A stretch of 64,000 bases of DNA. Origin: Chlorocebus sabaeus (Eukaryota; Chordata; Mammalia; Primates; Cercopithecidae). The position numbers were made by a program, and so were the translations under genes. A model generated the notes under the pieces. It worked only from the letters and a program-made list of their open reading frames with translations. It was not told the origin of the DNA and searched no databases. Shown piece by piece: positions 25,601-36,700 of the stretch (position 1 is its first letter; every line of letters starts with the position of its first letter). Location of the stretch: contig NW_027327441.1 of NCBI RefSeq assembly GCF_047675955.1, forward strand, positions 248,001 to 312,000, written 5' to 3'.

Positions 25601-28533
25601 CCTTAGCGAAAGGCTTCTTGAAGGGAAAGATGTAACTCTGTGAGATGAATTAACAGAACACAGAGCAGTTTCTCAGAAAGCTTCTTTCCAGTTTTGAACG
25701 GAAGATATTTCCTTTTTCACCTTAGCCCTCTATGGGCTTCCAAATATCCCTTTGCCAATTCCACAAGAACAGCCTTAGCGAAAGACTTCTTGAAGGGAAA
25801 GATGTACCTCTGTGAGATGAATTAACAGAACACAGAGCAGTTTCTCAGAAAGCTTCTTTCCAGTTTTGAACGGAAGATACTTCCTTCTTCACTATTGCCC
25901 TCTATGTGCTTCCAAATATCCCATTGCCAACTCCACAAGAACAGCCTAATCGAAAGGCTTCTTGAAGGCAAAGATGTAACTCTTTGAGGTGAATTAACAG
26001 AACACAGAGCACTATCTCAAAAAGCTTTTTTCCAGTATTGAACGCAAGATATTTCCTTTTTCACAGTAGCCCTCCATGGACTTCCAAATATCTCTTTGCC
26101 AATTCCACAAGAACAGCCTTAGCAAAAGGATTCTTGCAGGGAAAGACGTAACTCTGTGAGATGAATTAACAGAACACAGAGCAGTTTCTCAGAAAGCTTC
26201 TTTCCAGTTTTGAACGGAAGATATTTCCTTTTTCACCATAGCCCTCTATGGGATTCCAAATATCCCTTTGCCAAGTCCACAAGAACAGCCTTAGCGAAAA
26301 GCTTCTTGAAATGAAAGATGTAACTCTGTGGGATGAATTAACGGAACACAGAGCAGTTTCTCAGAAAGCTTCTTTCCAGTTTTGAACGGAAGACATTTCC
26401 TTTTCCACCATAGCCCTCTATGGGCTTCCAAATATCACTTTGCCAATTCCACAAGAACAGCCTAATCGAAAGGCTTCTTGAAGGGAAAGATGTAACTCTG
26501 TGAGATGAATTAACAGAACACAGAGCAGTTTCTCAGAAAGCTTCTTTCCAGTTTTGAACGGAAGATACTTCCCTTTTCACCATTGCCCTCTATGGGCTTC
26601 CAAATATCCCTTTGCAAATTCCACTAGAACAGCCTTAGCGAAAGGCTTCTTGAAGGGAAAGATGTAACCTTGTGTGATGAATTAACAGAACACAGAGCAG
26701 TTTCTCAGAAAGATTCTTTCCAGTTTTGAACGGAAGATACTTCCTTTTTCACCATAGCCCTCTATGGACTTCCAAATATCCCTTTGCCAATTCCACAAGA
26801 ACAGCCTTAGCGAAAGGCTTCTTGAAGGGAAAGATGTAATTCTGTGAGATGAATTAACAGAAAACAGAGCAGTTTCTCAGAAAGCTTCTTTCCAGTATTG
26901 AACCGAAGATATTTCCTTTTTCACCATAGCCCTCTATGGGCTTCCAAAGATCACATTGCCAATTCCACAAGAACAGCCTTAGCGAAAGGCTTCTTGAAGG
27001 GAAAGATGTAACTCTGTGAGATGAATTAACAGAACACAGAGCAGTTTCTCAGAAAGGTTCTTTCAAGTATTGAACCCAAGATATTTCCTATTTCACAGTA
27101 GCCCTCCATGGACTTCCAAATATCCCTTTGCCAATTCCACAAGAACATCCTTAGCGAAAGGCTTCTTGAAGGGAAAGATGTAACTCTGTGAGATGAATTA
27201 ACAGAACACAGAGCAGTTTCTCGGAAAGCTTCTTTCCAGTTTTGAACGGAAGATATTTCGAGTTACACCATAGCCCTCTATGGCCTTCCAAATATCACTT
27301 TGCGAATTCCACAAGAACAGCCTTAGCGAAAGGCTTCTTGAAGGGAAAGATGTAACTCTGTGAAATGAATTAACAGAACACAGAGCAGTTTCTCAGAAAG
27401 CTTCTTTCCAGTTTTGAACGGAAGATATTTCCTTTTTCACCATAGCCCTCAATGGGCTTCCAAATATCACTTTGCCAATTCCACAAGAACAGCCTTAGCG
27501 AAAGGCTTCTTGAAGGGAAAGATGTAACTCTGTGGGATGAATTAACGGAACACAGAGCAGTTTCTCAGAAAGCTTCTTTCCAGTTTTGAACGGAAGATAT
27601 TTCCTTTTTCACCATAGCCCTCTAAGGGCTTCCAAATATCACTTTGCCAATTCCACAAGAACAGCCTAATCGAAAGGCTTCTTGAAGGGAAAGATGTAAC
27701 TCTGTGAGATGAATTAACAGAACACAGAGCAGTTTCTCAGAAAGCTTCTTTCCAGTTTTAAACGGAAGATATTTCCTTTTTCACCATAGCCCTCTATGGG
27801 CTTCCAAATATCGCTTTGCCAATTCCATAAGAACAACCTTAGCGAAAGGCGTCTTGAAGGGAAAGATGTAACTCTGTGAGATGAATTAACAGAACACAGA
27901 GCAGTTTCTCAGAAAGCCTCTTTCCAGTTTTGAACGGAATATATTTCCTTTTTCACCATAGCCCTCTATGGGCTTCCAAATATCCCTTTGCCAATTCCAC
28001 AAGAACAGCCTTAGCGAAAGGCTTCTTGAAGGGAAAGATGTAACTCTGTGAGATGAATTAACAGAACACAGAGCAGTTTCTCAGAAAGCTTCTTTCCAGT
28101 TTTCAACGGAAGATATTTCGTTTATCACCATAGCCCACTATGGGCATTCAAATATCCCTTTGCCAATTCCACAAGAACAGCCTTAGCGAAAGGCTTCTTG
28201 AAGGGAAAGATGTAACTCTGTGAGATGAATTAACAGAACACAGAGCAGTTTCTCAGAAAGCTTCTTTCCCGTTTTGAAAGGAAGATACTTCCTTTTTCCC
28301 ATAGCCCTCTATGGGCTTCCAAATATCCCTTTTCCAATTCCACAGGAACAGCCTTAGCGAAAGGCTTCTTGAAGGGAAAGATGTAACACTGTGAGATGAA
28401 TTAACAAAACACAGAGCAGTTTCTCAGAAAGCTTCTTTCCAGTATTGAACGCAAGATATTTCCTTTTTCACCGTAGCCCTCCTTGGGCTTCCAAATACCA
28501 CTTTGCCAATTGCACAAGAACAGCCTTAGTGAA

Positions 28534-28705
28534 AGGCTTCTTGAAGGGAAAGATGTAACTCTGTGAGGTGAATTAACAGAACACAGAGCAGTTTCTCAGA
28601 AAACTTCTTTCCAGTTTTGAACGGAAGATATTTCCTTTTTCACCATAGCCCTCAATGGGTTTCCAAATATCACTTTGCCAATTCCACAAGAACAGCCTTA
28701 GCGAA
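28534..28705 (-). repeat. Hybrid monomer marking a one-monomer deletion
   Basis: The left part (TGAGGTG, AAAACTTC) matches the block-A unit at 8,940. The right part (CTCAATGGGTTTCC) matches the next unit at 9,112. One monomer is missing relative to A. The junction lies in the shared sequence between AAAACTTC and CTCAATGGG. Confidence 0.78.
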
Positions 28706-31700
28706 AGGCTTCTTGAAGGGAAAGATGTAACTCTGTGAGATGAATTAACGGAACACAGAGCAGTTTCTCAGAAAGCTTCTTTCCAGTTTTGAACGGAAGA
28801 TATTTCCTTTTTCACCATAGCCCTCTATGGGCTTCAAAATATCACTTTGCCAATTCCACAAGAACAGCCTTAGCGAAAGGCTTCTTGAAGGGAAAGATGT
28901 AACTCTGTGAGATGAATTAACAGAACACAGAGCTGTTTCTCAGAAAGCTTCTTTCCAGCTTTGAACGGAAGATATTTCCTTTTTCACCATAGCCCTCAAT
29001 GGGCTTCCAAATATCACTTTGCCAATTCCACAAGAACAGCCTTAGCGAAAGGCTTCTTGAAGGGAAAGATGTAACTCTGTGAGATGAATTAACGGAACAC
29101 AGAGCAGTTTCTCAGAAAGCTTCTTTCCAGTTTTGAACGGAAGATATTTCCTTTTTCACCATAGCCCTCTATGGGCTTCAAAATATCACTTTGCCAATTC
29201 CACAAGAACAGCCTTAGCGAAAGGCTTCTTGAAGGGAAAGATGTAACTCTGTGAGATGAATTAACAGAACACAGAGCAGTTTCTCAGAAAGCTTCTTTCC
29301 AGTTTTGAACGGAAGATATTTCCTTTTTCACCATAGCCGTCTATGGGCTTCCAAATATCCCTTTGCCAATTCCACAAGAACAGCCTAATCGAAAGGCTTC
29401 TTGAAGGGAAAGATGTAACTCTGTGAGATGAATTAACAGAACACAGAGCAGTTTCTCAGAAAGCTTCTTTCCAGTTTTGAACGGAAGATATTTCGTTTAT
29501 CACCATAGCCCTCTATGGGCTTCCAAATATCCCTTTGCCAATTCCACAAGAACAGCCTTAGCGAAAGGCTTCTTGAAGGGAAAGATGTAACTCTGTGAGA
29601 TGAATTAACAGAACACAGAGCAGTTTCTCAGAAAGCTTCTTTCCAGTTTTGAAAGGAAGATACTTCCATTTTCCCATAGCGCTCTATGGGCTTCCAAATA
29701 TCCCTTTTCGAATTCCACAAGAACAGCCTTAGCGAAAGGCTTCTTGAAGGGAAAGATGTAACTCTGTGAAATGAATTAACAGAACACAGAGCAGTTTCTC
29801 AGAAAGCTTCTTTCCAGTTTTGAACGGAAGATTTTTCCTTTTTCACCATAGCCCTCAATGGGCTTCCAAATATCACTTTGCCAATTCCACAAGAACAGCC
29901 TTAGCGAAAGGCTTCTTGAAGGGAAAGATGTAACTCTGTGAGATGAATTAACGGAAGAGAGAGCAGTTTCTCAGAAAGCTTCTTTCCAGTTTTGAACGGA
30001 AGATATTTCCTTTTTCACCTTAGCCCTCTAGGGGCTTCCAAATATCACTTTGCCAATTCCACAAGAACAGCCTTAGCGAAAGGCTTCTTGAAGGGAAAGA
30101 TGTAACTCTGTGAGATGAATTAACAGAACACAGAGCAGTTTCTCAAAAAGCTTCTTTCCAGTATTGAACGCAAGATATTTCCTTTTTCACAGTAGCCTTC
30201 CATGGACTTCCAAATATCTCTTTGCCAATTCCACAAGAACAGCCTTAGCAAAAGGATTCTTGCAGGGAAAGAAGTAACTCTGTGAGATGAATTAACAGAA
30301 CACAGAGCAGTTTCTCAGAAAGCTTCTTTCCAGTTTTGAGCGGAAGATATTTCGTGTTTCACCATAGCCCTCTATGGGCTTCCAAATATCACTTTGCCAA
30401 CTCCACAAGAACAGCCTTAGCGAAAGGCTTCTTGAAGGGAAAGATGTAACTCTGTGAGATGAATTAACAGAACACAGAGCAGTTTCTCAGAAAGCTTCTT
30501 TCCAGTTTTGAACGGAAGACATTTCCTTTTCCACCATAGCCCACAATGGGCTTCCAAATATCACTTTGCCAATTCCACAAGAACAGCCTTAGCGAAAGGC
30601 TTCTTGAAATGAAAGATGTAACTCTGTGGGATGAATTAACGGAACACAGAGCAGTTTCTCAGAAAGCTTCTTTCCAGTTTTGAACGGAAGATATTTCCTT
30701 TTTCACCATAGCCCTCTATGGGCTTCCAAATATCACTTTGCGAATTCCACAAGAACAGACTAATCGAAAGGCTTCTTGAAGGGAAAGATGTAACTCTGTG
30801 AGATGAATTAACAGAACACAGAGCAGTTTCTCAGAAAGCTTCTTTCCAGTTTTGAACGGAAGATACTTCCTTTTTCACCATTGCCCTCTACGGGCTTCCA
30901 AATATCCCTTTGCGAATTCCACTAGAACAGCCTTAGCGAAAGGCTTCTTGACGGGAAAGATGTAACGTTGTGAGATGAATTAACAGAACACAGAGCAGTT
31001 TCTCAGAAAGATTCTTTCCAGTTTTGAACGGAAGATACTTCCTTTTTCACCATAGCCCTCAATGGGCTTTCAAATATCCCTTTGCCAATTACACAAGAAC
31101 AGCCTTAGCGAAAGGCTTCTTGAAGGGAAAGATGTAACTCTGTGAGATGAATTAACAGAACACAGAGCAGTTTCTCGGAAAGCTTCTTTCCAGTTTTGAA
31201 CGGAAGGTATTTCGTGTTTCACCATAGCCCTCTATGGGCTTCCAAATATCACTTTGCGAATTCCACAAGAACAGCCTTAGCGAAAGGCTTCTTGAAGAGA
31301 AAGATGTAACTCTGTGAGATGAATTAACAGAACACAGAGCAGTTTCTCAGAAACCTTCTTTCCAGTTTTGAACGGAAGATATTTCCTTTTTCACCATAGC
31401 CCTCTATGGGCTTCTAAATATCACTTTGCCAATTCCACAAGAACAGCCTTATCGAAAGGCTTCTTGAAGGGAAAGATGTAACTGGGTGAGATGAATTAAC
31501 AGAACACAGAGCAGTTTCTCAGAAAGCTTCTTTCCAGTTTTGAACGGAAGATATTTCCTTTTTCACGATACCCTCTATGGGCTTCCAAATATCCCTTTGC
31601 CAATTCCACAAGAACAGCCTTAGCGAAAGGCTTCTTGAAGGGAAAGATGTAACACTGTGAGATGAATTAACAGAACACAGAGCAGTTTCTCAGAAAGCTT

Positions 31701-34546
31701 CTTTCCCGTTTTGAAAGGAAGATACTTCCTTTTTCCCATTGCCCTCTATGGGCTTCCAAATTTCCCTTTTCCAATTCCACAAGAACAGCCTTAGCGAAAG
31801 GCTTCTTGAAGGGAAAGATGTAACACTGTGAGATGAATTAACAAAACACAGAGCAGTTTCTCAGAAAGCTTCTTTCCAGTATTGAACGCAAGATATTTCC
31901 TTTTTCACCGTAGCCCTCCTTGGGCTTCCAAATACCACTTTGCCAATTGCACAAGAACAGCCTTAGTGAAAGGCTTCTTGAAGGGAAAGATGTAACTCTG
32001 TGAGGTGAATTAACAGAACACAGAGCAGTTTCTCAGAAAACTTCTTTCCAGTTTTGAACGGAAGATATTTCCTTTTTCACCATAGCCCTCTATGGGCTTC
32101 CAAATATCACTTTGTCAATTCCACAAGAACAGCCTTATCGAAAGGCTTTTGAAGGGAAAGATGTAACTCTGTGAGATGAATTAATAAAACACAGAGCAGT
32201 TTCTCAGAAAGCTTCTTTCCAGTTTTGAACGGAAGATATTTCCTTTTTCACCATAGCCCTCAATGGGATTCCAAATATCACTTTGCCAATTCCACAAGAA
32301 CAGCCTTAGCGAAAGGCTTCTTGAAGGGAAAGATGTAACTCTGTGAGATGAATTAACGGAACACAGAGCAGTTTCTCAGAAAGCTTCTTTCCAGTTTTGA
32401 ACGGAAGATATTTCCTTTTTCACCATAGCCCTCTATGGGCTTCAAAATATCACTTTGCCAATTCCACAAGAACAGCCTTAGCGAAAGGCTTCTTGAAGGG
32501 AAAGATGTAACTCTGTGAGATGAATTAACAGAACACAGAGCAGTTTCTCAGAAAGCTTCTTTCCAGTTTTGAACGGAAGATATTTCCTTTTTCACCATAG
32601 CCCTCAATGGGCTTCCAAATATCACTTTGCCAATTCCACAAGAACAGCCTTAGCGAAAGGCTTCTTGAAGGGAAAGATGTAACTCTGTGAGATGAATTAA
32701 CGGAACACAGAGCAGTTTCTCAGAAAGCTTCTTTCCAGTTTTGAACGGAAGATATTTCCTTTTTCACCATAGCCCTCTATGGGCTTCAAAATATCACTTT
32801 GCCAATTCCACAAGAACAGCCTTAGCGAAAGGCTTCTTGAAGGGAAAGATGTAACTCTGTGAGATGAATTAACAGAACACAGAGCAGTTTCTCAGAAAGC
32901 TTCTTTCCAGTTTTGAACGGAAGATATTTCCTTTTTCACCATAGCCCTCTATGGGCTTCCAAATATCACTTTGCTAATTCCACAAGAACAGCCTTAGCGA
33001 AAGGCTTCTTGAAGGGAAAGATGTAACTCTGTGAGATGAATTAACAGAACACAGAGCAGTTTCTCAGAATGCTTCTTTCCAATATTGAACGCAAGATATT
33101 TCCTTTTTCACAGTAACCCTCCATGGACTTCCAAATATCCCTTTGCCAATTCCAGAAGAACAGCCTTAGCGAAAGGCTTTTGAAGGGAAAGATGTAACAC
33201 TGTGAGTTGAATTAACAGAACACAGAGCAGTTTCTCAGAAAGCTTCTTTCCAGTTTTGAACGGAAGATATTTCCTTTATCACCATAGCAATCTACGGGCT
33301 TCCAAATATCACTTTGCCAATTCCACAAGAACAGCCTTAGTGAAAGGCTTCTTGAAGGGAAAGATGTAACTCTGTGAGGTGAATTAACAGAACACAGAGC
33401 AGTTTCTCAGAAAACTTCTTTCCAGTTTTGAACGGAAGATATTTCCTTTTTCACCATAGCCCTCTATGGGCTTCCAAATATCACTTTGTCAATTCCACAT
33501 GAACAGCCTTAGCGAAAGGCTTTTGAAGGGAAAGATGTAACTCTGTGAGATGAATTAATAAAACACGGAGCAGTTTCTCAGAAAGCTTCTTTCCAGTTTT
33601 GAACGGAAGATATTTCCTTTTTCACCGTAGCCCTCAATGGGATTCCAAATATCACTTTGCCAATTCCACAAGAACAGCCTAAGCGAAAGGCTTCTTGAAG
33701 GGAAAGATGTAACTCTGTGAGATGAATTAACAGAACACAGAGCAGTTTCTCAGAAAGCTTCTTTCCAGTTTTGAACGGAAGATATTTCGTTTATCACCAT
33801 AGCCCTCTATGGGCTTCCAAATATCCCTTTGCCAATTCCACAAGAACAGCCTTAGCGAAAGGCTTCTTGAAGGGAAAGATGTAACTCTGTGAGATCAATT
33901 AACAGAACACAGAGCAGTTTCTCAGAAAGCTTCTTTCCAGTTTTGAACGGAAGATATTTCCTTTTTCACCATAGCCCTCTATGGGCTTCCAAAGATCACT
34001 TTGCCAATTCCACAAGAACAGCCTTAGCGAAAGGCTTCTTGAAGGGAAAGATGTAACTCTGTGAGATGAATTAACAGAACACAGAGCAGTTTCTCAGAAA
34101 GCTTCTTTCAAGTATTGAACGCAAGATATTTCCTTTTTCACAGTAGCCCTCCATGGACTTCCAAATATCCCTTTGCCAATTCCACAAGAACAGCCTTAGC
34201 GAAAGGCTTCTTGAAGGGAAAGATGTAACTCTGTGAGATGAATTAACAGAACACAGAGCAGTTTCTCGAAAAGCTTCTTTCCAGTTTTGAACGGAAGATA
34301 TTTCGTGTTTCACCATAGCCCTCTATGGGCTTCCAAATATCACTTTGCGAATTCCACAAAACAGCCTTAGCGAAAGGCTTCTTGAAGGGAAAGATGTAAC
34401 TCTGTGAGATGAATTAACAGAACGCAGAGCAGTTTCTCAGAAAGCTTCTTTCCAGTTTTGAACGGAAGATATTTCCTTTTTCACCATAGCCCTCTATGGG
34501 CTTCCAAATATCCCTTTGCCAATTCCACAAGAACAGCCTTAGCGAA

Positions 34547-35234
34547 AGGCTTCTTGAAGGGAAAGATGTAACTCTGTGAGATGAATTAACAGAACACAGT
34601 GCAGTTTCTCAGAAAGCTTCTTTCCAGTTTTGAACGGAAGATATTTCCTTTTTCACCATAGACCTCTATGGGCTTCCAAATATCACTTTGCCAATTCCAC
34701 AAGAACAGCCTTAGCGAAAGGATTCATGAAGGGAAAGATGTAACACTGTGAGATGAATTAACAGAACGCAGAGCAGTTTTTCAGAAAGCTTCTTTCCAGT
34801 TCTGAACGGAAGATATTTCCTTTTTCACCATAGCCCTCTATGGGCTTCCAAATATCACTTTGCCAATTCCACAAGAACAGCCTTAGCGAAAGACTTCTTG
34901 AAGGGAAAGATGTATCTCTGTGAGATGAATTAACAGAACACAGAGCAGTTTCTCAAAAAGCTTCTTTCCAGTTTTGAACGGAAGATATTTCCTTTTTCAC
35001 CGTAGCCCTCTAGGTGCTTCCAAATATCACTTTACCAATTCCACAAGAACAGCCTTAGCGAAAGGCTTCTTGAAGGGAAAGATGTAACTCTGTGAGATGA
35101 ATTAACAGAACACAGAGCAGTTTCTCAGAAAGCTTCTTTCCAGTTTTGAACGGAAGATATTTCCTTTTTCACCGTAGCCCTATATGGGCCTCCAAATATC
35201 CCTTTGCCAATTCCACAAGAACAGCCTCAGCGAA
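34547..35234 (-). repeat. Partial third copy of the start of block A
   Basis: The monomer with CACAGTGCAG, then GGATTCATGAAGG with AACGCAG, then AGACTTC with GTATCTCTG and CTAGGTGCTTCC repeats the order at 173-688. The next unit differs (TATATGGGCC). The GAATTT-type unit that should follow appears only near 35,580, after extra monomers. So this is a third copy of the same ancestral order, interrupted by insertion or by exchange with another variant series. Confidence 0.75.
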
Positions 35235-35299
35235 AGGCTTCTTGAAGGGAAAGATGTAACTCTGTGAGATGAATTAACAGAACACAGAGCAGTTTCTCA

Positions 35300-36700
35300 G
35301 AAAGCTTCTTTAAAATTTGCAACGGAAGAGATTTCGTTTTCCACCGTAGCCCTCTATGGGCTTCCAAATATCCCTTTGCCAATTCCACAAAAACAGCCTT
35401 ACCGAAAGGCTTCTTGAAGGGAAAGATGTAACTCTGTGAGTTGAATTAACAGAACACAGAGCAGTTTCTTAGAAAGCTTCTTTCCACTTTTGAACGGAAG
35501 ATATTTCCTTTTTCACCGTAGCCCTCTATGGGCTTCCAAATATCCCTTTGCCAATTCCACAAGAACAGCCTTAGCAAAAGGCATCTTGAAGGGAAAGATG
35601 TAACTCTGTGAGATGAATTTGGAGAACACAGAGCAGTTTCTCAGAAAGTTTCTTTCCAGTTTTGAACGGAAGACAATTCCTTTTTCACCATAGCCCTCTA
35701 TGGGCTTCCAAATATCACTTTGCCAATTCAACAAGAACAGCCTTAACGAAAGGCTTCTTGAAGGGAAAGATGTAACTCTTTGAGATGAATTAACAGAACA
35801 CAGAGCAGTTTCTCAGAAAGCTTCTTTCCAGTTTTGAACGGAAGATATTTCCTTTTTCACCATAGCCCTCTATGGGCTTCCAAATATCACTTTGCCAATT
35901 CCACAAGAACAGACTTAGCGAAAGGCTTCTTGAAGGGAAAGATGTAACACTGTGAGATGAATTAACAGAACACAGAGCAGTTTCTCAGAAAGCTTCTTTC
36001 CAGTATTGAACGCAAGATATTTCCTTTTCCACCGTAGCCCTCCTTGGGCTTCCAAATATCTCTTTGGCAATTCCACAAGAACAGCCTTAGCGAAAGGCTT
36101 CTTGAAGGGAAAGATGTAACTCGGCGAGATGAATTAACAGAACACAGAGCAGTTTCTCAGGAAGCTTCTTTCCAGTTTGAACGGAAGATTTTTTCCTTTT
36201 TCACCGTAGCCCTCTATGGGCTTCCAAATATCACTTTGCCAATTCCACAAGAACAGCCTTAGCGAAAGGCTTCTTGAAGGAAAAGATGTAACTCTGTGAG
36301 ATGAATTAACAGAACACAGAGCAGTTTCTCAGAAGGCTTCTTTCCAGTATTGAACGCAAGATATTTCCTTTTTCGCAGTATCCCTCCATGGACTTCCAAA
36401 TATCACTTTGCCAATTCCACAAGAACAGCCTTAGCGAAAGGGTTCTTGAAGGGAAAGATGTAACTCTGTGAGATGAATTAACAGAACACAGAGCAGTTTC
36501 TCAGAATGCATCTTTCCAATATTGAACGCTAGATATTTCCTTTTTCACAGTAGCCCTCCATGGACTTCCAAATATCCCTTTGCCAATTCCACAAGAACAG
36601 CCTTAGCGAAAGGCTTCTTGAAGGGAAAGATGTAACTCTGTGAGTTGAATTAACAGAACACAGAGCAGTTTCTCAGAAAGCTTCTTTCAAGTTTTGAACG
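35300..36700 (-). repeat. Eight-monomer block X, copy 1, with the most divergent monomer patch
   Basis: The block starts in a monomer whose middle reads TAAAATTTGCAACGGAAGAG (35,311-35,330), far from the normal TCCAGTTTTGAACGGAAGAT. It then includes the GAATTTGGAG unit, the CTCGGCGAG unit with CCAGTTTGAACGG and AGATTTTTTCC (offsetting one-base indels near 36,175 and 36,190), and the TTTCGCAGTATCCC unit. All recur at 39,598-40,998 with an offset of 4,298 bp (25 monomers less 2 bp). Confidence 0.8.

Larger units (their letters stand above)
19596..32829 (-). repeat. Block B: second copy of the 77-monomer segment
   Basis: This copy has the same monomer order as 345-13,578 and the same length (13,234 bp), with only scattered base differences by eye. 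Relative to A it lacks two monomers after 22,518, has four extra around 24,750-25,440, lacks one near 26,299, has one (about 28,020-28,190) that A lost near 8,595, lacks one within the hybrid at 28,534, and lacks one near 31,620. The net change is zero, which explains the equal lengths. After 32,829 the two copies diverge. Confidence 0.83.
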
